Positions 17,860 to 28,013 are shown, counted from the stretch's first letter. The stretch: DNA of 64,000 nt from Eubacterium sp. (GCA_017430325.1 JAFRNE010000032.1:62001-126000), one strand, 5' to 3'. A program made the numbers and translations. The notes: generated by a model not told the origin, from the sequence alone.

Positions 17860-20523
17860 CTATTCAACAGCCTTCATTGATTCCGCCATATCGATCTGAT
17901 CAAGTTTTCTCCTCATCAGAAGGTCCACTATCAGTGAGAAACCGATAACTATCACGATCGCAAAAAGGAAGCTCTTTCCAAATATGATCGTCTTGAAGGA
18001 AACCATGTCAACCTTGATCTGCGAGATGACAAAGCTGTGCAACAGGATGCCAAAAGGCAGTCCCAGAAGGGCACCCATTATCGTCAGCACAAAGTTCTCT
18101 CTGAACACATACGCCCCGGTCTCGGTCTGGTAGAAGCCCAGCACCTTGATGGTCGCGATCTCCCTCTTTCTTTCTGTGATATTTATGTTGCTGAGATTGA
18201 TAAGCACGATAAATGCAAGCGCTCCCGCACTTCCGATAACGACCCAGATGACCGCATTCATCATGACCATCATCTTGTCAACTCTGTCCTTAAGCTCAGG
18301 CACGACATTCATCGAAACAACGCCCTGCATATTGCTGATGGCCGCACCGAGACTATATGCATCCTCTTCGGATGCTGTATTTATATAGATCGTATTTGGC
18401 GCATAGGCTGCACCGAAATACTGGGTATAAGTCTCAGGACTGATAAAGGCATAATGCCATACATAATTCTCGAAGGTCGCCGTGAGTCTGAGCCTTACCT
18501 CTCTGCTGTCTGAAAGGGTAAATACAACCTCATCCCCTATCTTCTTTCCGGTCATTTCCGCAACCTTCTCGGAAAGAGCAACCTCACCAAGTCCCGGATA
18601 TGAATCGCCCTTCACCCAGTGCATTTCAACGTAGCCCGGAAGCGACGTTCCCTCCGCTGCGATCAGATAAACACTCTTGATGGCATCCTTCACCTGAATC
18701 TCCACCGTGGTCTGATACAGCTCGATGTGAGAGACCTTTCCTCCACTCGCACGCTCCTCACTACTCGCAGTTGTTCCGTCACTCGAACCATCATCATTCA
18801 AGCCGTCATCGCTCTCGGCAGTTCCGAAAGCCTCAGCCACAGCTGCTAAATAATTTGTGCGAATGGTATCATTGATCGGACTCTTGAAGATAACTGATAT
18901 ATCGTAGGTGTCGATATCCTCAAACTGGAAGTTGGCTATATTTGATACGGAATCCCTGATGCCAAAACCGGTCAGTACAAGTGCACTGCAGCCTGCAATA
19001 CCCACGATCATCATGATCATACGCTTCTTGAAACGGAAGATATTTCTTGCCGTTACCTTATGAAGAAACTTCATTCGCTTCCAGATCGGATGGATACGTT
19101 CAAGCAGTATCCTCTTACCAGCAGACGGCGCCTTCGGTCTGATAAGCTCTGCAGGCATACCGCGCAGCTCATTTCTGCAGGCGAAAAATGTAGTACCCAT
19201 CGTGCAGATTAATGAAACGATCATACATACAACGAGCAGTCCCGGTGAGAAGTAAAATATCGTCGTTTCACCGAAATCATAAAGCATCCTGTATGCCCTG
19301 GCGATAACAAACGGAAAGACCCTGCAGCCGATAAAGAAACCGGTGATGCAGCCGATCAGCCCGGCGCTTCCCGAATAAAGCATGTATTTGAAAAGTATGG
19401 ATGATGAATTGTAGCCCATCGCACGAAATGTGCCGATCTGCCCTCTCTCATCGTCGATCATTCTGGTCATCGTAGTAGAGCAGACAAGGGCAGCGATAAG
19501 AAAGAAAAATACAGGAAATATCTTCGCGATATCGCGGACTATGCTCGTATCGCTGCTGTAGCCGGCATAGCCTGTGTTCATATTTCTGTCGAGAACGTAC
19601 AGCTCAGGCTTCGGAACACTGTCCTCAAGCACCGGTCTCATGAAGAGGCTGTCCAGCATCTCTTCGTATCTGTCGTCCATGACCTTTGTCAGAGCATCGG
19701 TCACGGCTGTGCGGTTCTCCTCCACAAAGTTCTTGTATTTTTTCGTATAGATGTGCATATCCTTCTGGAGGGACACGTAGGCTTCCTTGTAATAATCAAA
19801 ACTAAATCCCTCCTCAGGGATAAATATAGCCGCTGTCACACGGCCGTTGCCGATAGAGGTAGTACCTCTTTCACCACTCAGATAGAGCGGCGAATCTACA
19901 AGGCCAACTACCTTATACTCTTTATATTTAAACTCCTCCAAAGTGTCATTGTTGTAGGAGTTGTCGATAAGTATCGTCTCGCCAATGTATTTGTCGTCGA
20001 ATTTGTCTGCATCGAGGACGCACTCATCCGGCGCCTCAGGCATGCGCCCGCTGCGAAGCGCAAGGGTATTGACCTTTTCGGGTATGCTGTAGGCTCTGAG
20101 GGTGTCCTTGCCATCCTCAAGATCTATATAGATGATGTCCTCGTAGAACGAGCCTTCCACGAGTAATACTCCCTGCGAGATTCCAACCGGATCATTCTTA
20201 GAAGACCACTGCGAACCATTCGAAGTCTCCTCTGAAGACCCCTGGGAACCATAAGAAGAACCTCCTCCATATAGCCAGGAAGAGAGTTCATCCTCAAGCT
20301 TCTCGATGTCCCTACGTGTGAAACCGTAGCTTGAAACGAGTCTGAAATCATAGAATCTGTGCTTGCTGTAGTATTTGTCTGCGGTGCCGACCATGCTGGC
20401 TTTCGTAACCTTGAGACCCGCAAAAAAACCTACCCCAAGCATGACAATAGCAAGGATAGCAAAAAACCTACCCTTGCTCTCTTTAAAAGTCCTTATGATG
20501 TTTTTCAGATATGCGCTCTTCAT
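17860..20523 (-). CDS. FtsX/MacB-type ABC transporter permease
   Basis: An 887-residue permease. One N-terminal membrane segment (about 16-38) and an extracytoplasmic domain of roughly 300 residues are followed by three membrane segments with the FtsX motif region RGQIGTFRAMGY (about 355-470). A second large outside domain then leads to a final three-segment FtsX unit ending near residue 880 (KREIATIKVLGFY). This double-FtsX layout is typical of one-chain permeases of exporter or lipoprotein-release type ABC systems. No ATPase gene is adjacent, so its partner is encoded elsewhere. Ser/Gly-rich stretches in both outside domains look like flexible loops. Confidence 0.88.
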   Translation of the reverse strand: MKSAYLKNIIRTFKESKGRFFAILAIVMLGVGFFAGLKVTKASMVGTADKYYSKHRFYDFRLVSSYGFTRRDIEKLEDELSSWLYGGGSSYGSQGSSEETSNGSQWSSKNDPVGISQGVLLVEGSFYEDIIYIDLEDGKDTLRAYSIPEKVNTLALRSGRMPEAPDECVLDADKFDDKYIGETILIDNSYNNDTLEEFKYKEYKVVGLVDSPLYLSGERGTTSIGNGRVTAAIFIPEEGFSFDYYKEAYVSLQKDMHIYTKKYKNFVEENRTAVTDALTKVMDDRYEEMLDSLFMRPVLEDSVPKPELYVLDRNMNTGYAGYSSDTSIVRDIAKIFPVFFFLIAALVCSTTMTRMIDDERGQIGTFRAMGYNSSSILFKYMLYSGSAGLIGCITGFFIGCRVFPFVIARAYRMLYDFGETTIFYFSPGLLVVCMIVSLICTMGTTFFACRNELRGMPAELIRPKAPSAGKRILLERIHPIWKRMKFLHKVTARNIFRFKKRMIMMIVGIAGCSALVLTGFGIRDSVSNIANFQFEDIDTYDISVIFKSPINDTIRTNYLAAVAEAFGTAESDDGLNDDGSSDGTTASSEERASGGKVSHIELYQTTVEIQVKDAIKSVYLIAAEGTSLPGYVEMHWVKGDSYPGLGEVALSEKVAEMTGKKIGDEVVFTLSDSREVRLRLTATFENYVWHYAFISPETYTQYFGAAYAPNTIYINTASEEDAYSLGAAISNMQGVVSMNVVPELKDRVDKMMVMMNAVIWVVIGSAGALAFIVLINLSNINITERKREIATIKVLGFYQTETGAYVFRENFVLTIMGALLGLPFGILLHSFVISQIKVDMVSFKTIIFGKSFLFAIVIVIGFSLIVDLLMRRKLDQIDMAESMKAVE

Positions 20524-20623
20524 AGCCTGTCCCCCGCAATCTGAAACTAACTATATCACTACAACCTCTTTCTTGACCAAATACACTAAATATCAACAAT
20601 ACTAATTAGCTTAATATGTATAA

Positions 20624-21094
20624 TCACATTGCACCCACAGCACCCTTAACAAGGAAGCTTACAAGTCCCATGATGATACCTGCAAGTACAACGCCGCCCA
20701 TTGCAGCCGCCGTGCTCTTCTTAAAATCAAGGTCCAATATGCTTGCTGCAAGAGTTCCTGTCCATGCGCCTGTTCCCGGAAGCGGAATACCTACGAAAAG
20801 GAAAAGTGCAAAGTAAAGACCTTTTCCGGCCTTTGCCTTCAGCTTCTCGCCGCCGTGCTCGCCCTTCTCGAGACAGAAGGTGAAGAACTTTCCTGTCAGC
20901 TTCTTATCCTTACCCCAGATAAGAACCTTTCTCGCGAAGAAGAAGATGATAGGTACCGGAAGCATATTTCCGACTATGGCGATGGCGTAGGAAATCGGCA
21001 TATTAAGACCGAAGCCCACTGCGTAGGGAATAGCTCCCCTCAGCTCAATAAGGGGAACCATCGAAATAAGAAAAACAATTATATATTTATTCAT
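20624..21094 (-). CDS. COG2426 small membrane protein (putative small multidrug export family)
   Basis: A 156-residue integral membrane protein beginning YIIVFLISMVPLIELRGAIP, the hallmark of the COG2426/Sm_multidrug_ex family. Hydrophobic segments lie near 5-20, 33-52, 90-115 and 125-150. The family name is historical and transport function is not well established; it is a distant member of the DedA-like fold. It follows the STAS gene by 24 bases, so it likely shares a transcript with the PP2C-STAS pair. Confidence 0.85.
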   Translation of the reverse strand: MNKYIIVFLISMVPLIELRGAIPYAVGFGLNMPISYAIAIVGNMLPVPIIFFFARKVLIWGKDKKLTGKFFTFCLEKGEHGGEKLKAKAGKGLYFALFLFVGIPLPGTGAWTGTLAASILDLDFKKSTAAAMGGVVLAGIIMGLVSFLVKGAVGAM

Positions 21095-21118
21095 TTTAAG
21101 TTAACCTCTGCTGCTCTT

Positions 21119-21421
21119 TCAGTCATTCTCGATCGTTAGATCCTCGATAAAGCCTGTGATCGTAAATACATCCATAACCTCCGGACAGACGTTCTTAACG
21201 ACCATACTGCCCTGCGTTTCCATCCTCTGCATAGTCACAAGCATGATACGAAGACCCGCACTGGATATATATTCCAGCTCCTTTAAGTCAAATACGAGTC
21301 GTGTCACTCCGTCAAGCTCTGTCTCAAGCTGCTTACCGAGAGCAGGCGACGAATTGGTATCCAGATTACCGACAAGCGCAACCGTAAGCTCACTTCCGTT
21401 TCTGTTCATTGTTACATCCAT
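21119..21421 (-). CDS. STAS-domain anti-sigma factor antagonist
   Basis: A 100-residue single STAS domain, with the phosphorylation-site region LEYISSAGLRIML (Ser in the ISSAG loop), like SpoIIAA/RsbV. Such proteins, when dephosphorylated by a PP2C partner, bind an anti-sigma kinase. ATG 21421 is chosen because GGAGG is seven bases upstream; GTG 21442 lies before that site. The gene follows the PP2C gene by 17 bases. No RsbW-like kinase or alternative sigma factor is nearby. Confidence 0.92.
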   Translation of the reverse strand: MDVTMNRNGSELTVALVGNLDTNSSPALGKQLETELDGVTRLVFDLKELEYISSAGLRIMLVTMQRMETQGSMVVKNVCPEVMDVFTITGFIEDLTIEND

Positions 21422-21438
21422 CACATAACCTCCGTGTA

Positions 21439-23178
21439 TCACTTTAATATCTTTATTCCCAGCATCGTAAGATCATCAAACTGAGGTGCATCCTTGACGA
21501 AACCGGTTACCGCTTCCTTGATCCTTTCGTCCAGCTTCTCCGGCATATCATCCGGCGATATATTCAGAGCCTCAAGCATCCTGTCCGTTCCGAACATCCT
21601 CTCATCGGCATCAAGCGCCTCAGGTATACCATCCGTATATACGAAGAGTGTGCTGCCCTTCTCGAGAGTAAGCGTGTAATCGGTGTATTTCTTGCCCGGT
21701 CTTCCGCCTATCACGAAGCCGTGACAGTCCTTAACAAGCTCAAATACTCCTCCCGGCTTTCTGAGAACCGGATATTCATGACCGGCATTTGAAGCGGTGA
21801 GCTTTCCCGTCGATATCTCAAGGATGCCGAGCCATACGGTAACAAACATCCTCTCTTTATTGTTCTTGCATATGGTCTCGTTGGTTTTTTCAAGGATCTC
21901 ATGCGGTGTGAGACCCATCATAGCATTGTTATTTATAAGCATCTTGGCCATCATCATGAAGAGTGCCGCAGGGATACCCTTGCCGGACACATCCGCCATC
22001 ACAAGCGCAAGATGGTCATCATCTATCATAAAGAAGTCATAGAAGTCGCCGCCGACCTCCTTTGCAGGAGTCATAGAAGCAAATATATCGAACTCCTCCC
22101 TGTCCGGAAAGGCCGGAAATACATTCGGCAGCTGCTCGGTCTGTATCTTCCTCGCCATATCCAGCTCGGCAGATACCCTTTCCTTCTCTCCTACCAGCCT
22201 GATATTTTCATTGGTATACTGATCGATCTCCACAGCAAGTTCTGCGATACCATCAGCCAGAACTCCGATCTCATTTCTGACCTTGATCTCGGACACCCTC
22301 TTTTGAACGGCGTCGCTGTCCTTATCCTCTCTGTATTTAAGAACAGTTTTCTGAAGTGCCGCGATCGGCTCTATCGCCTTCCTGTTAAGCATCACAACAA
22401 GCAGCAACAGCGCGATCAGAATACCTGCGACTCCCACAAGGATGGTTATTATAAGAGTTATGTTCATGGTACTTCGGAATGAATCCCATCTGCAAACAAC
22501 TCCGATGACCAGCTGAAGCTCCCCGTTATGATAAATAGGCATATAGCCTATATAATACCTTCCTTTGTAAGGGAAATCCTTCGTCCTCTCGAAAACTGTC
22601 CTGCCGTCATCTCTATCGTACAGCTTCTTCAGAACCGGATGATCCTCCAAGTCGATATTGTAGTATTTTCCTATCGATCTGGCTTCTTCTCCGCGGATAT
22701 ATTCACAAATAACAAAGCCCCTGTTGCTCTCTCTCATATCCAATATGAACATCATATCATAACCGCTCTCACCCGCATAGAAGGTGAAGTTGCTGTTGAG
22801 GGATTCATACCCCATCTTCCGCTGATAATTCTTCGCAGGTTCAGGAAGCGAATCCATCCACGCTATCGACCATTCGGTCTCACCTATGATCGCTTCATTA
22901 TAAGCATCACCCTCTTCCTGCTTGTAGTCCTCCGTCAGAACCTGAGGGTGTGCTCCCCACTCTTTCAGATACCAGTTAAGCTCCTCTGTTGACCAGAAAA
23001 GTCCCGGCATCTGTTCATCAAGGACATACTCCATATGAGGTTTTTTTCCGCTAAGGAAGCCGTCTACAGCGCTTTCATATATCGACCAGATGATAGCAAC
23101 AAGCATTATGATAAATACAGGAACGGCTATGGCTATAACCTGAAGCAGCAGTTTTTTGTTTTTCCTTTTCTTCCTCAT
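21439..23178 (-). CDS. membrane PP2C-type (SpoIIE/RsbU) phosphatase
   Basis: A 579-residue protein. An N-terminal membrane segment (about 11-32), an extracytoplasmic sensor domain of about 200 residues resembling a Cache fold and a second membrane segment (about 233-258) lead to a HAMP-like linker with coiled coil. The C-terminal SpoIIE phosphatase domain (about 335-579) follows, with metal-binding Asp in EVGGDFYDFF and MADVSGKGIPAALFM. It should dephosphorylate the STAS protein encoded next. ATG 23178 has GGAG six bases upstream; TTG 23190 is less likely. Confidence 0.92.
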   Translation of the reverse strand: MRKKRKNKKLLLQVIAIAVPVFIIMLVAIIWSIYESAVDGFLSGKKPHMEYVLDEQMPGLFWSTEELNWYLKEWGAHPQVLTEDYKQEEGDAYNEAIIGETEWSIAWMDSLPEPAKNYQRKMGYESLNSNFTFYAGESGYDMMFILDMRESNRGFVICEYIRGEEARSIGKYYNIDLEDHPVLKKLYDRDDGRTVFERTKDFPYKGRYYIGYMPIYHNGELQLVIGVVCRWDSFRSTMNITLIITILVGVAGILIALLLLVVMLNRKAIEPIAALQKTVLKYREDKDSDAVQKRVSEIKVRNEIGVLADGIAELAVEIDQYTNENIRLVGEKERVSAELDMARKIQTEQLPNVFPAFPDREEFDIFASMTPAKEVGGDFYDFFMIDDDHLALVMADVSGKGIPAALFMMMAKMLINNNAMMGLTPHEILEKTNETICKNNKERMFVTVWLGILEISTGKLTASNAGHEYPVLRKPGGVFELVKDCHGFVIGGRPGKKYTDYTLTLEKGSTLFVYTDGIPEALDADERMFGTDRMLEALNISPDDMPEKLDERIKEAVTGFVKDAPQFDDLTMLGIKILK

Positions 23179-23207
23179 AGCTCTCTCCAAAACCGTGTGA
23201 ATATCAG

Positions 23208-25757
23208 TTAATCAGTCTTAACTTCTACCTTCTTTGCCATAAAATGAGTAAGCACAAACATAAGTGCCGCACCGATAAGTGCATATCCGACAGATATCAG
23301 ACTTCCCTTAAGCGTAACCTTCGCAAGGATAAGGATATCCCACAAAACTGCGATACTGAGGATCATTCCGACTACACAGATCGCAAAAACTATCTTTCTG
23401 TAACGGTTCAGCGGACGTATGATCTTCCACAGAAGCACAAATCCTATCGCCGATAAAAGGTAGGTTCCCGCTACACTAAGCTCATCCTCACTGAAACCTA
23501 TCTCAGGTCCGACAAACATCAGTATCGATATCATCACGAAGGACAATAGTGACGCCGGCAGCGCCCCCTTGAGCGTTCTCGTGAGCAGTCTTCCGCGCTG
23601 GCGCTTTGTATTATTCTCCATCGCAAGAAGGAATCCCGGAAGCCCTATATTGAACATCGAAATAAGCGATATCTGCGTTGGTTTCAGCGGATATTGTAAG
23701 GATAATATAATCGTAAAAACTGCCAAAAGCAATGAAAATATGTTCTTGTACAGGAAAAGTATACCCGATCTCGTCATATTGTTGATGATACGGCGGCCCT
23801 CGGAAACGATCTGCATCATATGCGAGAAGTCCGAATCCATGAGGACAACCTGGGCAGCCTGTCTTGCAGCGTCACTACCGCCGCCCATGGCGATCGAGCA
23901 GTCTGCCGCCTTCATAGCAAGTATATCATTAACGCCGTCGCCTGTCATGGCAACTCTCTTACCATTCCTCTTTATAGCTTTGATAAGGCTCTTCTTCTGC
24001 TCCGGCTTAACCCTTCCGAATACAGTATATCTCTCAACAGCCTCTATGTAATCCTCCTCTGTTTCAAGAGTCGTTGCATCGATATAGTTCTCGGCACCTG
24101 CTATATTTGCAGAGATCGCAACTCTCGAAACTGTGAGCGGATTGTCACCGGAGATGACCTTGATCTCAACGCCCTGCTCAGCGAAGAAGGAGAAGGTATC
24201 AGGAGCAGTCTCACGGATCTCGTTAGCAAGACTCACGAAAAGAAGCGGAGTTACGTCACTCTTACCGAGCTTAGACTCAACCGCACCCTTTTCTGAAGGA
24301 ACTGTTCCGTTCACAACAACAAAGGCAAGAACTCTCTGCCCCTTTCCTGTGTACTCTTCTATTTCTTCTTTATTGGTCTCTAACTGCTGCGCTGAAAGGA
24401 TGTATTCAGGCGCACCGAAACGGAAGATGTCCGTCTTCGTTCTTATTTCAGAATACTTCTTAGCCGAAGAAAACGGCATCAAAGTCACTGCATCCATTCT
24501 GACCGGATCTATAAAGTGCTCTCGAAGGGCGCACATGGTGATATTTGAGTCTGGAATCGTATGAATGTATTTTGAAAGTATTCTACTGAGAACAACAGTA
24601 TACTTCTCGTCGTCTTCTACGACGTCTGCCTCTGTCAGATCTGTCCACGCCGGTACGCCGGTTTTTCTCTCAAGCTCTTTTTTAACAAGTCGGTTCGAAT
24701 TGTCAAAGCCCTTAATGCCATCCGGAAGGAAAAGTCCGGTAACTGTCATCTTCTCATTTGTGATGGTTCCGGTCTTATCAACACAGAGTACATCAACTCT
24801 CGCAAGAGTCTCTATACTCTTCATGTCATGCAGGAGAACCTTCTTCATCGCAAGTCGCGCAGCACTCATCGTAAGCGCAACCGTAAGGAGCAGGTAAAGA
24901 CCTTCAGGGATCATTCCCACAACCGCACTGACCATGGCATTGATACTATCCTGGAAGGTTCTGCCGTTAACGACATATGAATTATATACCATAAGGAGTC
25001 CGACAGGTATGATGATGATACCTGCGATCTTGATTATGGTCTCTATATCCTTGATCATCTCTGATTTTTTATTCTTAACTTCCTTCGCCTTCGAAGTAAG
25101 CTTAGCCGCATATGATTCCAGGCCGACATGAGTAAGCTTTGCCAGGCATTCGCCGGACACGATAAAACTGCCGGACATAAGTGGATCCCCGGCATCCTTT
25201 TCAACCTCATCAGCCTCGCCGGTAAGCAGCGCCTCATTAACGGATACGCGTCCACTTACAACCTCTGCATCCGCAGGTATCTGTTGTCCGGCTGACAGAA
25301 GGATGACATCACCAAGCACCATCTGCTCTGAGTCAAGCTGAACCTTCTTTCCGTCTCTTATAACGGTGAATTCCGCAACATCAAGCAGGGAAAGTGCATC
25401 AAGCACCTTCTTGGCTCTCAGCTGCTGAACGATACCGATGATGATATTTGCGATAACTACAGGCAGGAAGGTCAGATTACGTAATGGTCCGACTATGATA
25501 ACAAGTATTGCAAGTACAAAGAATATCGCATTGAAGTAAGTTACGATATTATTGAAAAATATAGATCCGACGCTCTGCGACGACTGGTTCGGCAGCTTGT
25601 TTGATTTGCCCTCCAGCGTCAGTCGTTTTGCCTCTATGGAGCTGAGTCCGATATCATATACTTCCTGTTTCAGTCCCTTTTTTCTGTTTCGTCTTTCTGC
25701 GCGTTTTACAGCTCTTGCGGCCTTTCTTGCCGCCTTTTTTCCTTTTTTACTCTTCAT
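23208..25757 (-). CDS. cation-translocating P-type ATPase
   Basis: An 849-residue P-type pump with a very basic N-terminal tail and actuator motif TGEADE. Further motifs are phosphorylation site DKTGTITNEKM, hinge GDGVNDILAMK and membrane motif PEGLYLLL, with about ten membrane helices. The PEGL motif and lack of a heavy-metal CPx site place it near the CtpE/YfgQ-like or calcium-type P2 group, not the copper/zinc group; the ion is unproven. ATG 25757 overlaps the kinase stop, with AAGG before it, suggesting translational coupling. The two-component system upstream probably controls it. Confidence 0.9.
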   Translation of the reverse strand: MKSKKGKKAARKAARAVKRAERRNRKKGLKQEVYDIGLSSIEAKRLTLEGKSNKLPNQSSQSVGSIFFNNIVTYFNAIFFVLAILVIIVGPLRNLTFLPVVIANIIIGIVQQLRAKKVLDALSLLDVAEFTVIRDGKKVQLDSEQMVLGDVILLSAGQQIPADAEVVSGRVSVNEALLTGEADEVEKDAGDPLMSGSFIVSGECLAKLTHVGLESYAAKLTSKAKEVKNKKSEMIKDIETIIKIAGIIIIPVGLLMVYNSYVVNGRTFQDSINAMVSAVVGMIPEGLYLLLTVALTMSAARLAMKKVLLHDMKSIETLARVDVLCVDKTGTITNEKMTVTGLFLPDGIKGFDNSNRLVKKELERKTGVPAWTDLTEADVVEDDEKYTVVLSRILSKYIHTIPDSNITMCALREHFIDPVRMDAVTLMPFSSAKKYSEIRTKTDIFRFGAPEYILSAQQLETNKEEIEEYTGKGQRVLAFVVVNGTVPSEKGAVESKLGKSDVTPLLFVSLANEIRETAPDTFSFFAEQGVEIKVISGDNPLTVSRVAISANIAGAENYIDATTLETEEDYIEAVERYTVFGRVKPEQKKSLIKAIKRNGKRVAMTGDGVNDILAMKAADCSIAMGGGSDAARQAAQVVLMDSDFSHMMQIVSEGRRIINNMTRSGILFLYKNIFSLLLAVFTIILSLQYPLKPTQISLISMFNIGLPGFLLAMENNTKRQRGRLLTRTLKGALPASLLSFVMISILMFVGPEIGFSEDELSVAGTYLLSAIGFVLLWKIIRPLNRYRKIVFAICVVGMILSIAVLWDILILAKVTLKGSLISVGYALIGAALMFVLTHFMAKKVEVKTD

Positions 25758-26907
25758 TTTTTCCTTCACCTTTTTCGTGGAAGATCATATTAATGGTCGT
25801 GTACGGACTTTCCCCACGTCCGCACTCATCTATATAGCGTGATTCGATAAATACTCTTCCACCATTTTCTTCTATTATGCTCTTCGCAAGCGACAAGCCT
25901 ATTCCTATACTTGACGGATTCGTGGCCGCCGCATCCGATGAACGCCTGAACCTTTCAAATACCTTGAGTCTGTCCGCCTCCGGTATACCTCGTCCCTCAT
26001 CAGTTACCGAAAGCTTGATTAGAAGCGGCGTTCTTGTGCATCTCAATGTGACCGTGCCGCCCTCAGGGCTGTGCTCAATCGCATTTTTCACTATATTACT
26101 GATAGCCTCGTGCATCCACTCCGGATCAACAAAAAGCTCTGCCTCGTCCCCCACTGTAACAAGACTCACCTTCTTTTGCTCCGCAAGAAGCAGTAACTCA
26201 GACGCTGCTTCCTTCATAAGCACCTGAGCCGGAAGCTTTACAGGTTTAAATATTACCACATCCGTTTCAATCCTTGCAAGCTGTAGAAGCGACTGTGTGA
26301 GCCATCTCATACGCTCAAGCTGCTCCTGTTCCTTGTCGAGGATATCTATATTTCTGCTGCTCCAGCCCTCCTCCATGGCATGCTCGGACAAAATATCCGT
26401 GAAGAGCGTGAGGCTTGCGATCGGCGTTTTGAGCTGATGCGACATATCTGAAATGACATCCTTCAGATAAAGCTTCTGCTCCTTCTCCCTCTCAACCGCC
26501 TCAAGGATACCGGTATACATATCATTTATCGCTTCAGACAGCTTGCCGAACTCGCCCTCAGTCAGCATTTCCTCCCGTACTATGGAAAGACTCAGTTTTT
26601 TTTTACTCTCTTCCACACTCCCGCCTTTTTTACCGTCCGAAGCCTCCCCAAAGGTTTCGCGGGTTTTCTCGGCGATATAGTTTCCCTGCGCCGAAAGTCC
26701 CTTCATGGCTTCCCTTATGCGGCCAACCCTCTTATAAAACTTCCTGATCATTATGATCGTGAAGATATAAAGTATCAGAAGGGCTGCAGACGTCACAATG
26801 CACGCAAATAAAGGCTTCTTCACCGATGTCGCAATCATGATATTTGTAAACAGAAGCACTACGATAAAGACAATTGTCAGTTTTTTTATTTCTTTCTCGA
26901 TATGCAA
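25747..26907 (-). CDS. sensor histidine kinase of the P-type ATPase operon
   Basis: A 386-residue kinase with two adjacent membrane segments (about 10-27 and 33-53), no real outside domain, and a cytoplasmic linker of about 70 residues. The phosphoacceptor is His157 in SHQLKTP, with N-box ISNIVKNAIEH and the ATP lid DEGRGIPE / GIGLSLAKS. It begins with TTG, supported by a strong GGAGGAG seven bases upstream. The gene end overlaps the P-type ATPase start. This intramembrane-sensing layout resembles kinases that respond to envelope stress or to a transporter. Confidence 0.92.
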   Translation of the reverse strand: MHIEKEIKKLTIVFIVVLLFTNIMIATSVKKPLFACIVTSAALLILYIFTIIMIRKFYKRVGRIREAMKGLSAQGNYIAEKTRETFGEASDGKKGGSVEESKKKLSLSIVREEMLTEGEFGKLSEAINDMYTGILEAVEREKEQKLYLKDVISDMSHQLKTPIASLTLFTDILSEHAMEEGWSSRNIDILDKEQEQLERMRWLTQSLLQLARIETDVVIFKPVKLPAQVLMKEAASELLLLAEQKKVSLVTVGDEAELFVDPEWMHEAISNIVKNAIEHSPEGGTVTLRCTRTPLLIKLSVTDEGRGIPEADRLKVFERFRRSSDAAATNPSSIGIGLSLAKSIIEENGGRVFIESRYIDECGRGESPYTTINMIFHEKGEGKNEE

Positions 26908-26967
26908 GATTTTACTCCTCCATATGATAATACATCATAAACTATTCTATCCGGTCTGTCTCTTCCG

Positions 26968-27765
26968 TCATGTGCCAATTTCTCTCAGGCTTTTTTCCAT
27001 ACGGTATCCGATTCCGCGCACAGTTCGGATGTACGGCTCCTTACGCTTCAGGTCTCCAATCTTGTCCCGAAGACGGTTCACATATACGTACAGTGCACTG
27101 TCGTCAACAAAATTCCCGGACTCGTCAAATATCTTCTCAAGTATATTTGACCTTGTGAGACATATCCCCTGGTTTTGCAGGAAATACACCAACAGCTTAT
27201 ATTCACTCGAGCTTAGCTGCAGCGGCTCCCCGGCAAGAGATGCGGTCGCTGCATTTGTATCTACGGTCAGTTCCCTGTATATGAAAACTCCCTTTTCAGC
27301 AGATAACTGAGCTTTATCATCTGATGCAGCAGGCTTCGCAGAATCTTTTGAGGTATTTCCCCGGATGTCAGAACCGTCGGTTTCTTTATGCTCATATCTC
27401 CGCAGCACCGCGCGAACTCTCGATAAAAGCTCTGCGTTTCGGAAGGGCTTGGTGATGTAATCATCCGCGCCGAGATCCAGGCCTCTCACTATGCTGTCCT
27501 CGTCCGACACCGCCGTAAGATAGATGACCGGAAGCCTGATCCCACGCTCCTTATATAATTCCAGAAGATCGTAGCCGTTTCCGTCCGGAAGCATCACATC
27601 AAAAATAAGAAGGGAATAATCCTTCAACCTGTTCTCTTCCTCAAGCAGCTTCTTTGCTCCGGCGAAGGTCGCTGCCGTACTGCAGGCAAACCCCGCATCC
27701 GTTAGCGAAAACTCCAGCGCTGAGGCAAGCGTATCATCATCTTCAACAACAAGTATTTTATGCAT
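26968..27765 (-). CDS. OmpR-family response regulator of the P-type ATPase operon
   Basis: A 265-residue regulator. The receiver domain contains VVEDDD, Asp56 in IFDVMLPDGNGYD and Lys in DYITKPF. A Ser/Asp/Lys-rich linker of about 35 residues, longer than usual, leads to the winged helix (SSSEYKLLVYFLQ, ALYVYVNRLRDKI, VRGIGYRM). ATG 27765 is selected by GGAG six bases upstream. It is the first gene of the regulator-kinase-ATPase operon, with its own promoter at 27842-27871. Confidence 0.94.
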   Translation of the reverse strand: MHKILVVEDDDTLASALEFSLTDAGFACSTAATFAGAKKLLEEENRLKDYSLLIFDVMLPDGNGYDLLELYKERGIRLPVIYLTAVSDEDSIVRGLDLGADDYITKPFRNAELLSRVRAVLRRYEHKETDGSDIRGNTSKDSAKPAASDDKAQLSAEKGVFIYRELTVDTNAATASLAGEPLQLSSSEYKLLVYFLQNQGICLTRSNILEKIFDESGNFVDDSALYVYVNRLRDKIGDLKRKEPYIRTVRGIGYRMEKSLREIGT

Positions 27766-27841
27766 CACAAACTCCGTATATTAATCCGTTCATTAATCCG
27801 TTCATAAGATCGGCTAAACATTACATTACTGTCTTAGCATT

Positions 27842-27871
27842 AATATATTTACTAACCAAACAGACTGTCAA
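27842..27871 (-). promoter_or_regulatory. sigma-A-type promoter for the response regulator operon
   Basis: TTGACA and TATATT are separated by 18 bases on the minus strand, about 75 bases before the regulator ATG and downstream of the hairpin terminator at 27961-28013. Confidence 0.65.
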
Positions 27872-27960
27872 GCTGTTCCTTAATATTCTTCCATCTATCG
27901 TAAATATGGTTATTTCTTCTCATCACCGACCGGCCTATAGCGGCACCCTTTTTCTCCACA

Positions 27961-28013
27961 AAAAAATTTCACACATCCATATTCGCTCGTCACTTCGTCT
28001 ACGGATGTGTGAA
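27961..28013 (-). terminator. intrinsic terminator between the FtsX-ABC and P-type ATPase operons
   Basis: Perfect 11-bp arms ttcacacatcc (27968-27978) and ggatgtgtgaa (28003-28013) are followed on the minus strand by a run of seven T. It ends transcripts from the ABC ATPase gene, or from the small promoter at 28061-28089. Confidence 0.9.
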
